DNA from: CAZZCN01 sp964652975
GTDB taxonomy: Bacteria > Bacillota > Clostridia > Saccharofermentanales > UBA5734
Length of the DNA: 13,755 nucleotides
NCBI GenBank assembly: GCA_964652975.1
Contig: CAZZCN010000072.1
Coordinates: 1 to 13,755, forward strand
Direction of reading: 5' to 3'
The notes beneath the pieces are model-generated. The model ran no database searches and had not been told where the DNA came from. It saw only the letters and a program-made list of their open reading frames with translations. Shown piece by piece: positions 1 through 7,346 of the stretch. How positions within the stretch are numbered: the stretch's first letter is position 1; the number at the start of each line of letters is the position of its first letter. The translations under genes were made by a program, and so were the position numbers.

Positions 1-74
1 AGAACCACAAAGCTTGAAACGTAGATATATCAGCATTCTATGGATTTAGTATCATTTATTGAAATTTCAGTGAC

Positions 75-102
75 ACGAGTTCGACTCCCCTCGCCTTCAC
101 CA
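75..102 (+). ncRNA. tmRNA/tRNA-like 3' end fragment
   Basis: A canonical T-loop TTCGACT (80-86) is followed by five bases CCCCT (87-91), a seven-base acceptor strand CGCCTTC (92-98), discriminator A and an encoded CCA (100-102). This spacing is exactly that of a tRNA or tmRNA 3' end, and the sequence resembles clostridial tmRNA ends. The 5' T-stem strand should be AGGGG but reads ACGAG (75-79), giving mismatches at two of five pairs, and no matching 5' acceptor strand (GAAGGCG or similar) lies in bases 1-74, so no complete tRNA is present. Either this is a tmRNA whose 5' part lies left of the window and whose T-stem is altered, or it is a duplicated 3' end left by integration. A strong terminator follows 13 bases after the CCA. 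Confidence 0.42.
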
Positions 103-175
103 CAAATGTAAATGAGACACAAAAAGAACGCCGATGTTTGGCGTTCTTTTTGTGTCCGGCAAAGTGGTGAAGGCG
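92..175. repeat. Outer inverted repeat enclosing the terminator
   Basis: CGCCTTCACCA at 92-102, the acceptor end of the tRNA-like fragment, has a perfect 11-bp inverted copy at 165-175. The two copies enclose the 116-156 terminator, giving a nested stem with an internal loop of 13 bases on one side and 8 on the other. Confidence 0.7.
116..156. terminator. Perfect 17-bp bidirectional terminator hairpin
   Basis: Arms at 116-132 and 140-156 are perfectly complementary over 17 bp around a 7-base loop. The GC-rich core (GAACGCC/GGCGTTC) is bordered by AAAAA on the left and TTTTT on the right, so a U-run follows the stem on either strand. On the plus strand it would end the RNA carrying the tRNA-like 3' end at 75-102. 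On the minus strand it would end the carbohydrate operon coming from the right. Confidence 0.8.
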
Positions 176-186
176 TGCCTTCACCA
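165..186. repeat. 10-bp palindrome of the CCA-end sequence
   Basis: TGGTGAAGGC (165-174) and GCCTTCACCA (177-186) form a perfect 10-bp inverted repeat with a two-base centre. The right arm is a second direct copy of bases 93-102, so the same 10-mer occurs three times within 95 bases. Confidence 0.75.
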
Positions 187-190
187 AACG

Positions 191-298
191 GGTATTACAC
201 GAACTTTTATTGCTTCAATAATGGGTTTGCGGTAACAAGGAAGTTGTAATACAGACATTAACGGTAATGGTTTTGAACCTTTACCGTTTTTTGTTACC
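191..298 (+). other. Structured non-coding stretch
   Basis: No coding sequence is visible here. Several perfect complementary segments occur: GTATTACA 192-199 with TGTAATAC 245-252, TTATTG 207-212 with CAATAA 216-221, and GGTAACAA 231-238 with TTGTTACC 291-298. The first and third helices cross, so they are either mutually exclusive or form a pseudoknot. The last helix encloses the terminator at 260-292. This could be a small RNA or a terminator/antiterminator switch. I recognise no known riboswitch family. Confidence 0.35.
260..292 (+). terminator. Intrinsic terminator, plus strand
   Basis: AACGGTAATGG (260-270) pairs with CCTTTACCGTT (278-288) with one T-T mismatch around a 7-base loop, followed immediately by further T residues. 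On the minus strand the stem is not followed by a U-run, so it acts on plus-strand transcripts only. Confidence 0.6.
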
Positions 299-321
299 CG
301 GAATATCCTCAAACATTTATA

Positions 322-576
322 TTAACTATTTACCAAATTTGCATGGTTGAAAATCTTCAGATAATACTCGTTTACACTTCGGCACCCCTCATTTGCAAAA
401 TAATTGAAGTTATACCAGTATTTTCCTTTGGCTTTGAATGTACGCCATGCTCCTAATTCGGAAGTTATTATTTTTTTATTTAAAGATGATTTATCAGCAG
501 TTAAGGGTTACACGCTAACTACCTTCGGGTATGATTTATAAATTTGAGCTTTGAATAATACGTCCAATTTTTTCAT
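322..576 (-). pseudogene. Damaged small ORF with in-frame TAA, unrecognised
   Basis: An ATG at 576-574 overlaps the stop of the upstream UroD-like remnant (TAATG), a usual translational-coupling arrangement. The frame gives 22 residues beginning MKKLDVLFKAQIYK, stops at TAA (510-508), then continues in the same frame for 61 residues to a TAA at 324-322. The second part is rich in aromatic and basic residues (LGAWRTFKAKGKYWYNF) and ends NHANLVNS. Such composition over 61 codons without a stop suggests the tail of a once larger protein rather than random sequence. I do not recognise the family. It lies at the very end of the operon, just before the terminator cluster. Alternative readings are a real 22-residue peptide followed by noise, or a sequencing or assembly error. 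Confidence 0.4.
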
Positions 577-980
577 TAAAAGCTTTTTACCATTTCCATG
601 GCAATCCGCTCCCAGTTAAAAATATTTTCCGGTCTTTTAGAGCAGGTACTTATATCTTTTAAAACTATATCGCAGGAGCAGCCATTTCTCTTTACTGCCT
701 CTAATATTTTACTTAATTCTCTCCTTAGGTTTTCCTCGTCAAGTATAGGAACCGCAACATTCGCCGGATTAGGTTTAGCAGATAGCACATATTTGTTTTT
801 AATTGCTTCTGCCGCAATATTTACATTTGCCCAGGGGCTTACTCCGATTTTTCTCAAATTCGGTATTTGTTCAATTATATCGATTCTTTTATCTAATGGT
901 TCACAGCATCCATAATACACCAATCCGCACTGACCGATTGTATCTTTAATATTAATACTATAATTCTTTTACATGTTCAA
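576..980 (-). pseudogene. UroD-like protein, N-terminal part missing
   Basis: The C-terminal ~115 residues (923 to 576) match the uroporphyrinogen decarboxylase-like family that includes corrinoid-linked methyltransferases. The stretch VYYGCCEPLDKRIDIIEQIP, followed by NLRKIGVSPWANV and later by KPNPANVA, is typical of its second half. Family members are usually about 330-400 residues, so well over half is missing. The frame extends upstream (IKDTIGQCGL) to a TAA at 971-969, and beyond it lies an ATG (974-972) and a TTG (980-978). A good AGGAG ribosome binding site at 995-991 precedes these starts. The signals of a real gene start therefore remain, but a block between start and C-terminal part is gone, with a stop near the junction. 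No complete active site is expected. It follows GH20 by 17 bases in the operon. Relatives without porphyrin roles are often found beside sugar-degradation genes; what this one did is unknown. Confidence 0.7.
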
Positions 981-997
981 TTTATGTTTTCTCCTAT

Positions 998-3027
998 TTA
1001 TAAGCAATTTGGTGTGCAAATCGAGCTCCACATATTACATATGAGATTGATATTTTCTTCTTCAGCATGGTCAGGTGAAAATGATAATCTCTCTTGTTCT
1101 AATTCCTCAATTCTAAGAAGTTTACCACTTAAATAATCATTTAGCGTTTGCTTTAAAGACTTTAATCTCATAATGAGACCGCCAATTCTGATTTCTTGTA
1201 CATCAAAACCTGCTACCTTGTTTTCAACATACCACTGAATCTTGAATTTTTCATAAAAACGATTAATTCTTTTTAAAAGGATATTAATTTCTTTATCTCT
1301 AATTTTTATCAATATCTCGATATTCTTACTATCATAGGCCTCTTTAAGTCTTATTCCTAAATCGCATTTGATTTGTAACACATCACATAATGCTTCTAAT
1401 GTTTCAAATATGTATTTCCATTCAGAATTTTGTCTTCCAGCTTTCCTGATAATTGATTTATACTCTTTGTAATATCCACTGAACTTGCTTGATATCACAT
1501 GCTTATCAAACAGTCCATTTAAAACATCATTGTATAATAAATATTTTGAAGAATTATTTAATTTTACATTTTCTTTATCTATATATAGTTCGTTCATAAT
1601 ATCTAAAGTTAAAAAATTATCAAAATTACAATTTGAGCAAGTTTTTAATCTTCTATCGATAATTTCATTTGACGTGTTACCGTTATAACAAGTTTCTGCA
1701 TATAACGCAAGGCTTGGCAACATTGAAAATGCTGCGCATTCGCCGCCGTTATCTCCCCATAGAGTAACCATTACTTCTTTAATGCCTTTTTTTATACATG
1801 CTTCGAGCGCTGGTTTTGAAGTTTTAAAGCTCCACTTATTATATGGTGCAAACCCAACCCATTTCCAAGCGCCGCCAGCAAAAATAATATTTCGGTCAAG
1901 TTCCAAATGTTTTTCTATCATATTTTCATAATGCTCTACATTATCATGGAAATAATCCCAATACACAAAATTAATATTTTTTGGTAATTTTTTAAAAGCG
2001 TCGTCACTAAATTTTTCTTTACTCTCATAGTTGGAGCCAAACTCTGCCTGAAAAATCATATCACTCCAAATATACACTTTAAAATCAAACTTTTCGCAAA
2101 TTCTTATAACTCTTTTCATATGCTGAGTAAAAATATCTAGTTTGTTTTCAAACCCATTGTTTTGATAGTATTTGCCGAAACCAAGCATCCAAGCCTCGTC
2201 CATACCAATATGAATATTACGGCTTGTAAACATGTTTGAAACAGATTCCAACATATTCTCAATTAGTGAATAAGTTTTTTCTTCACCAACCAGGAGTATG
2301 TCATTACAATCATTAACATCCTGATAATAAGGCCATCTAAATATTGAATTCAAATGAGCTAACACTTGTATGCACGGCATTAATTCAATTCCAAAACATA
2401 AGGCATACTCATCAATTTCTTTAATCTCTGCCTTCGTGTATCTGCCTCTCATATGTCCAAAATAAGGTTGCCCAACAACCTCATAAGTATCCTCTGTATA
2501 AAGCATGAATGTATGGTANNNNNNNNNNNNNNNNNNNNNNNNNNNNNNNNNNNNNNNNNNNNNNNNNNNNNNNNNNNNNNNNNNNNNNNNNNNNNNNNNN
2601 NNNNNNNNNNNNNNNNNNAAGGTTGCCCAACAACCTCATAAGTATCCTCTGTATAAAGCATGAATGTATGGTATCCAAATAGTGCACATATTCTAATCAT
2701 TTTTTTTACAGCTTCAATATTCAATACTGCATTTCTTGAACAGTCAAACATTACAGAAAGTTTATTAAATTGAGCCTCTTGAGATATTTGAATATCGTTT
2801 TCCAATATATTTTCTTTTAATAAACTTAAAGCTCTGAAAAACTCAACTTTTTTACTATAGTAAATATAACAACAGTTATTTTGCCTTTCAATTCTAAAGC
2901 CATTTTGTGTTTTTACTGTTTGAAGAAAAATGCCATTCTTACTTTCTTCCATATTAAGACTGCTCTTTATCTTATTTAATCCCTCTATTAAATCGCCATC
3001 TAGTTTTTCAGTATTAATTAATATCAT
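998..3027 (-). CDS. GH20 beta-N-acetylhexosaminidase (interrupted by assembly gap)
   Basis: This is an exo-acting glycosidase of family GH20, expected to release terminal beta-linked GlcNAc or GalNAc by substrate-assisted catalysis. It has no signal peptide, so it probably acts on imported oligosaccharides in the cytoplasm. The reading frame is split by the N run, but the 55-bp identical flanks (2464-2518 and 2619-2673) merge it into one continuous frame of about 624 residues. The N-terminal segment ends in SVMFDCSRNAVLNIEAVKK, the usual first strand and helix of the barrel, followed by MLYTEDTYEV and then YFGHMRGRYT. The catalytic Asp-Glu pair sits in HIGMDEAW at about residues 225-226 of the merged protein. 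YIWSDMIF and WGDNGGE are further family landmarks. It resembles the streptococcal GH20C type. The roughly 200 C-terminal residues are helical and charged. The start is uncertain: ATG 3027 has a weak AAAGATGG-like site, whereas the ATG at 3039 leaves no spacing. It lies 38 bases after the truncated UroD-like gene. Confidence 0.88.
2464..2673. other. Assembly gap (100 N) with 55-bp duplicated flanks
   Basis: Bases 2519-2618 are exactly 100 N. The 55 bases before it (2464-2518) are identical to the 55 bases after it (2619-2673). Collapsing the two copies restores the GH20 frame without loss of conserved sequence, so this looks like two overlapping contigs that were scaffolded rather than merged, not a biological repeat. 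Confidence 0.92.
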
Positions 3028-3065
3028 AATTATGACCATCTTTCTTTTTTTTATATATTAGAATG

Positions 3066-3563
3066 TTATTTCCACTTTTCAACCCTTTTTAAAATATCCT
3101 TTGCCTCTTGTTCATTATCGCATTGTGTAGAAATAAAAATTCCTTTAGGTGATAAATTGTCGAATAATTTATTAAGATGCCTGGCAGGCACTTGAGTTAA
3201 CACAATGCTTTTGCCACTGGCTTGAATTTTCTGAAATAACGGAATCCATTTTTCATGACCGGTTCCATCAACAGAGCTTCCTTGAGCAATCCATTGAATG
3301 CCATTTATCTCTTTAATGTCAAGAATTTGATCTAAATGTGGGAGCTCCCCTTCGCCATCTAAATGATATACACTTCTTTCCATTAAAGACGCCTGAAATT
3401 GTAATGAAGGAGCAACAAATTTTTCAAACATACCTGGTGAAATCATTACCGAAAAATCACATTGAAGCGTATACCACGGCTTTCTGCTCCAAATTGGGAT
3501 CCAGTGGGTAAAACCGTCTTGCTTACCTTCTATCAGCTTGACATTTTCTTATAAATTATCCAT
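3066..3563 (-). pseudogene. UroD-like protein, N-terminal half missing
   Basis: The C-terminal half of a second, distinct UroD-family protein. Upstream of the first internal ATG (3446) the same frame carries conserved family sequence: FTHWIPIWSRKPWYTLQCDF leads into SVMISPGMFEKF, then SVYHLDGEGELPHLD and IQWIAQG, and near the end LSPKGIFIST. A functional start at 3446 is therefore unlikely, and no ribosome binding site precedes it. The frame extends back to ENVKLIEGKQ, then TAA (3551-3549), then ATG GAT AAT TTA (3563-3552), 24 bases after the beta-mannosidase stop. Roughly 160 of an expected 340 or so residues remain. It is a different subfamily from the UroD-like remnant at 576-980 (HLDG type against YGCCEP type), so the two are not a simple duplication. 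It could be a deletion pseudogene or an assembly collapse. Confidence 0.72.
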
Positions 3564-3587
3564 TACGTACCAATAAATTTAATATGT

Positions 3588-6017
3588 CTATTTTCCAATG
3601 TCAAATACACTTCTTATCCTTATATTTTCTACATTCCCTCTGATCACTGAAATCGTTTTGCTTTCATTGAATAAATCAAAATAATTATCCGTCAATAACT
3701 CATCGGCATCTTCTGTTATGACCTCAACATTTTTAGCAAAGCCTTTACACGTAAGTTTAATTGTCTTGCCATCAATTAAGCAATCTATTTCAGGTTTCAA
3801 GAATCGAAAATATTTTGGTTCACAAAACAATATGCTCTGTGCAGACATCAAATTTTCAGACATATCGTATAACTCATATCGGACAAAATCGCAATAAATA
3901 TCTGCTTCCTTAAAGTCAATCTTCTCCATGGCGTATACTGAAAGCGGTTTGACATTTGCCATATGTTCATCTTTTCTTAAAACATTTCCACAATTATCAC
4001 AAAGGAACCATTTAATCTTTCCACTAAAAGCAGAAAATGTTTCATTGGATATATGAAAAACTGCACTCTTTTTCATCTCATAAGGCTGTGCATTAATATC
4101 CATATTCTGCGTTAATGCAGTTTCTACATCTGCCGACAAAAGTATAGGTGCAAAGAAATGCTTAGAAAAATATTGAGCTGCCTTCCATCTTCCATAATAA
4201 TCAATTGTAGACCACGACAAAACAGGCCAGCAATCATTCAACTGCCAATACAAAGCCCCCATACAACGTCCCCTGTTTCTACGCAAATGCTCAACGCAAT
4301 ACTTCAAGGTCTCAGCTTGCGACAGTTGCGACGCATATAATAAATCACTAAAGTTAAAAGGCATAGGATAAAGCTTGCAAATATTATTAATAATTCTATA
4401 ACTTCCTACGGTGCTTCGCTGGTGCTTTTCCATTATATATGAGAAAAGATTTCTGTCTTCAGGCAGGGAAAAGCTCTCAATCGTTTTTTCGTGAGGCAAA
4501 GACTGAAATCCAAATTCAGATAGATAACGAAAATAGTACTTTCTATATTCAGTAAAAAATAATTCTCCCGACCAAACACGCCAAAAATGAGTGTCGCCGC
4601 AATCATCACTATTTGGCTTATCAAATCCGCCACCTGATGATGGAGATGAAGGCCAATAAAAGGTTTGTGGGTCAAGCTTTTTTAGTATTTTGGGAATTAT
4701 GTATTCCATTAATTTTATGTAATCACTTTTTTGCAAAGAAGTCGGACCTTGCCAATTTTCCATAGCAAACCATTCTACTTCATTATTTCCGCACCACAAA
4801 CCCAGGCAGGCGTGATGGCGTATTCGCTTAATATTATCAATCATTTCAGCTGTAATATTTTCTTCAAAATCATCTGTTAAATTATAAAATCCACACGCAA
4901 ACATGAAGTCCTGCCAAACTATCATGCCAAGCTCATCACAAATATCAAAAAAATAGTCGTCCGGGAAAAATGCCCCTCCCCAAACACGTATAACATTGGC
5001 ATTGCAACTAGCAAAATCCGTTAAAAGCCGGCGTGTCCTCTCTTCATTGGAATTGGACAATATTATATCTTCCGGAATATAGCAGGCACCCATGGCAAAT
5101 ATCTCAGTCTTGTTGACACTATGGGCAAAGCTTTCACCCCATTCATCCTTCTTTTGAGATATAGTAATTGTTCTAAGTCCTATGCGTCTTTGCCATTCAT
5201 CAATTATTTCCCCGTTTTTTTTAAGCAAAACACTCACATTATAAAGAGGTTGTTTCCCATAACCATTTGGCCACCACAAAAGAGGGTTGTTAATTACAAT
5301 TCTGCCTTCTTCATTTTGCTTATTAACAATACCATCTGGTGCAGTTGCCAGAACTTCAATCTCGAAATAATTATCCCCATTACCTTTCAATGTGTAATCA
5401 ATTGACAGGTCAACTCTATTTTCTGAATGCTGTTGATTGATATAAACGCTATCAAATATTGCACCATTATAAGCAAATAAATAAATATTACGCCAAATTC
5501 CAAAATCGGTAAAGCGACCTCCCCAGTCCCAACCATACATACAGTGAGCTTTGCGAATGCCGGTAAATCCATTTGTGCATGCACCGACATCAGGAGTCGG
5601 AAATTTAACATACATTTCACGAGCGGTTTTCAATGGTGATGCCAATTCTATTCTAATACTGTTTTCACCAATTTTTAAAAATTCAATAATATCGAAAACC
5701 CATTTGCGGTGCATATTGTTTGTATATGCAACTTTGACATCATTTATGAAAATTTGAGCATCCGTATCAATTCCATCACATATAAGCTCAATATATTCAT
5801 TTTTAAAAAACTCATCTGATACTAGAAATGTTCGCATATATGTATAATCAAATTGTGAAAATTCAACGGCTTCCTTCTCATTATCACGCCAAAAAGGGTC
5901 GCCCATAATCCCTTCACGCATCAGGTCTGCATACACCGAACCAGGAACAATTGATGAAATAAATTTGTCATCCGTAGATTTCTTCATTAGCCAATTGCCA
6001 TTTAAATCAACTTTCAT
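3588..6017 (-). CDS. GH2 beta-mannosidase
   Basis: A complete 809-residue exo-beta-mannosidase, which removes non-reducing-end beta-D-mannose from manno-oligosaccharides or Man-beta-GlcNAc-type glycans. It has no signal peptide, so a cytoplasmic location is likely. The N-terminal sugar-binding/jelly-roll domain begins LNGNWLMKK and PGSVYADLM, the usual beta-mannosidase opening, and carries YGWDWGGRF near residue 165. The Ig-like domain follows (WWPNGYGKQPLY). The TIM barrel contains IRVWGGAFFPDDYFFDICDE and VWQDFMFACGFYN. The acid/base Glu is E413 in WCGNNEVEW, and the nucleophile Glu is E501 in YLSEFGFQSLP. LYWQLNDCWPV lies after the nucleophile. The length fits the family. The start at 6017 is supported by AAGGAATGG (6033-6025, minus strand), about 10 bases upstream. 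An intrinsic terminator lies just upstream (6057-6091), so expression may be set separately from the GH63-like gene. The truncated UroD-like gene follows closely. Confidence 0.95.
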   Translation of the reverse strand: MKVDLNGNWLMKKSTDDKFISSIVPGSVYADLMREGIMGDPFWRDNEKEAVEFSQFDYTYMRTFLVSDEFFKNEYIELICDGIDTDAQIFINDVKVAYTNNMHRKWVFDIIEFLKIGENSIRIELASPLKTAREMYVKFPTPDVGACTNGFTGIRKAHCMYGWDWGGRFTDFGIWRNIYLFAYNGAIFDSVYINQQHSENRVDLSIDYTLKGNGDNYFEIEVLATAPDGIVNKQNEEGRIVINNPLLWWPNGYGKQPLYNVSVLLKKNGEIIDEWQRRIGLRTITISQKKDEWGESFAHSVNKTEIFAMGACYIPEDIILSNSNEERTRRLLTDFASCNANVIRVWGGAFFPDDYFFDICDELGMIVWQDFMFACGFYNLTDDFEENITAEMIDNIKRIRHHACLGLWCGNNEVEWFAMENWQGPTSLQKSDYIKLMEYIIPKILKKLDPQTFYWPSSPSSGGGFDKPNSDDCGDTHFWRVWSGELFFTEYRKYYFRYLSEFGFQSLPHEKTIESFSLPEDRNLFSYIMEKHQRSTVGSYRIINNICKLYPMPFNFSDLLYASQLSQAETLKYCVEHLRRNRGRCMGALYWQLNDCWPVLSWSTIDYYGRWKAAQYFSKHFFAPILLSADVETALTQNMDINAQPYEMKKSAVFHISNETFSAFSGKIKWFLCDNCGNVLRKDEHMANVKPLSVYAMEKIDFKEADIYCDFVRYELYDMSENLMSAQSILFCEPKYFRFLKPEIDCLIDGKTIKLTCKGFAKNVEVITEDADELLTDNYFDLFNESKTISVIRGNVENIRIRSVFDIGK

Positions 6018-6056
6018 TTTTCAACCATTCCTTTTTATAAAAAATCCAATTTCCTT

Positions 6057-6091
6057 AAAAAAATAAGATACAATTTTAAAACTGTATCTTA
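6057..6091 (-). terminator. Intrinsic terminator/attenuator inside the operon
   Basis: On the minus strand, AAGATACAGTTTT (6090-6078) pairs with AAAATTGTATCTT (6077-6065) with one G-U pair, extended by an A-T pair at the base. It is followed by a run of seven T (6063-6057). It lies between the GH63-like stop (6099) and the beta-mannosidase start (6017). The stem is AT-rich, so read-through is likely; it could lower expression of downstream genes relative to the upstream ones. Confidence 0.6.
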
Positions 6092-6098
6092 CATTTTC

Positions 6099-7346
6099 TC
6101 AAAAATTAATTGGCGGGGTCAATCCCATGCAATCTGATGCAATGGGTTTGATATTTTCAAGCTCAATATCGGTCGGATCATAAGACAGCTCAAGCTCTAA
6201 TGGCATTAAGTATGATAATGATGACCATCCCCAAAAAGGAGATAACCCTTGACCTATGCCACTATCAGAAAGATAATACTCTCTCGTAAACTGCTCACGC
6301 ATTGTCATATCGCAGGTTTTTTTTGCAAGCTCTTTTGCTTCTTTATGGTATCCATAGTTTAACAATCCGTGAAATACCATATAGTTAGTTGGAATCCATG
6401 TTGGTCCGCACCAGTTGCAAAAACGGCCAAAAGTTTCCTGGTGAAAACCCTCCTCCTGTTTAGAAAGAGTTGCAACAGGGTATTCAAGCCAGAATTTTTC
6501 TTTGTCAAGCAAATGCTTTTCAATTATCGTCTTTGCTTGTTCCTTTGAAGCAATTCCTGCCCATAAAGGAATAAATCCGGCTATGGATTTTACCTTGATA
6601 TGCTTGCCTGTTCTCTCATTTCTGTCGTAATAAAAACCGTCTTCTTCATCCCAAAAAACTTCATTAATTCTTTTCGTCATTTCCTCAGCTTTTTTATCAA
6701 ATATTTCTTTATCCTTTAAGCGATTGATTTTTTTTGCGATAAAGGACATCGCCTTAAACTCTCTGACAAGATAACAGTTTAAATCAACACCCTCTGTTGT
6801 TGCCGTATTTTCATAACCCATTCGCATGAACTGATTATCCATTCCGCTATGGTATGCACTGTCCCAAACTGCCAGGCCATTTTTATCATAGTCACAATAC
6901 CAAGTCCAATAGTCAAGATATTTGACCAGCCTATCAAATGCCTTTCCTTCAAGGTAGCGATAATCATTATTTTGTTTTGCGGCAAGCAAAGCAAGCTGAG
7001 CCAAAAAGGGCTTAAAATGCTCTCTTGGTGTGTTCCATTTAAGTCCATAACATCTGCTTATAAAGCCACACTCAAACTGTGTTCTTAAAAATGCATCAAC
7101 AATGTTTTGACAATATTTTGAAACACCAAAATATGACAAGAATATGGATTCGAAGTATGAATCCCAGTCATACAACTCGTCATATGAATACCCTTTGGTA
7201 CAACGGATTTCATTTTTTGCAGATATTGTTCCAACCGTTGCATATTCATTCAGAACTTGCTGAATTCTTTCTTTAACCTTTTCTAAATACTTTTCATCTG
7301 AATAGTAAGAATTTTCTGCAAAACTATAATCTTTCATAAAAATCAT
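6099..7346 (-). CDS. GH63/GH37-like (alpha/alpha)6-barrel glycoside hydrolase
   Basis: A 415-residue protein of the trehalase/mannosylglycerate-hydrolase-like (alpha/alpha)6-barrel group, whose known members are inverting enzymes on alpha-linked glucosides or mannosides. It has no signal peptide, so it is probably cytoplasmic. Landmarks in order are GYSYDELYDWDSYFESIF (D60 and D62), AVWDSAYHSGMDNQFM with D170 as the likely general acid, the helical repeats, FCNWCGPTWIPTNYM, and REYYLSDSGIGQGLSPF with E356 as a candidate second carboxylate, then FWGWSS. The length is close to the catalytic domain alone, without extra N-terminal domains. The start at 7346 overlaps the stop of an 11-codon ORF (ATGA) and has no Shine-Dalgarno of its own, so translation probably depends on that coupling; ATG 7337 is a possible alternative. 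The substrate is not determined. The neighbouring beta-mannosidase and GH20 suggest a mannose- or HexNAc-containing oligosaccharide. Confidence 0.78.
   Translation of the reverse strand: MIFMKDYSFAENSYYSDEKYLEKVKERIQQVLNEYATVGTISAKNEIRCTKGYSYDELYDWDSYFESIFLSYFGVSKYCQNIVDAFLRTQFECGFISRCYGLKWNTPREHFKPFLAQLALLAAKQNNDYRYLEGKAFDRLVKYLDYWTWYCDYDKNGLAVWDSAYHSGMDNQFMRMGYENTATTEGVDLNCYLVREFKAMSFIAKKINRLKDKEIFDKKAEEMTKRINEVFWDEEDGFYYDRNERTGKHIKVKSIAGFIPLWAGIASKEQAKTIIEKHLLDKEKFWLEYPVATLSKQEEGFHQETFGRFCNWCGPTWIPTNYMVFHGLLNYGYHKEAKELAKKTCDMTMREQFTREYYLSDSGIGQGLSPFWGWSSLSYLMPLELELSYDPTDIELENIKPIASDCMGLTPPINF

Noticed and set aside
1..102. A complete tRNA gene
   Set aside because: No 5' acceptor strand, D-arm or anticodon arm matching the 3' part is found in the bases to the left.
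598..915. Plus-strand ORF of 105 residues
   Set aside because: It is antisense to the UroD-like remnant, has no ribosome binding site of note and no recognisable protein features.
2464..2673. Direct repeats flanking the gap as target-site duplications of a mobile element
   Set aside because: The repeats are 55 bp long, the gap is the conventional 100 N, and collapsing them restores a conserved enzyme frame, so an assembly overlap is far simpler.
2449..3039. A separate 196-residue gene reading through the N run
   Set aside because: Its last part is a frame-shifted translation of the duplicated flank; collapsing the duplicate joins its N-terminal part to the GH20 gene.
508..3551. In-frame TAA codons as recoded (selenocysteine or pyrrolysine) positions
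   Set aside because: Those systems recode TGA and TAG, not TAA, and more than 150 residues are missing at the two UroD-like sites, so read-through would not give a full protein.
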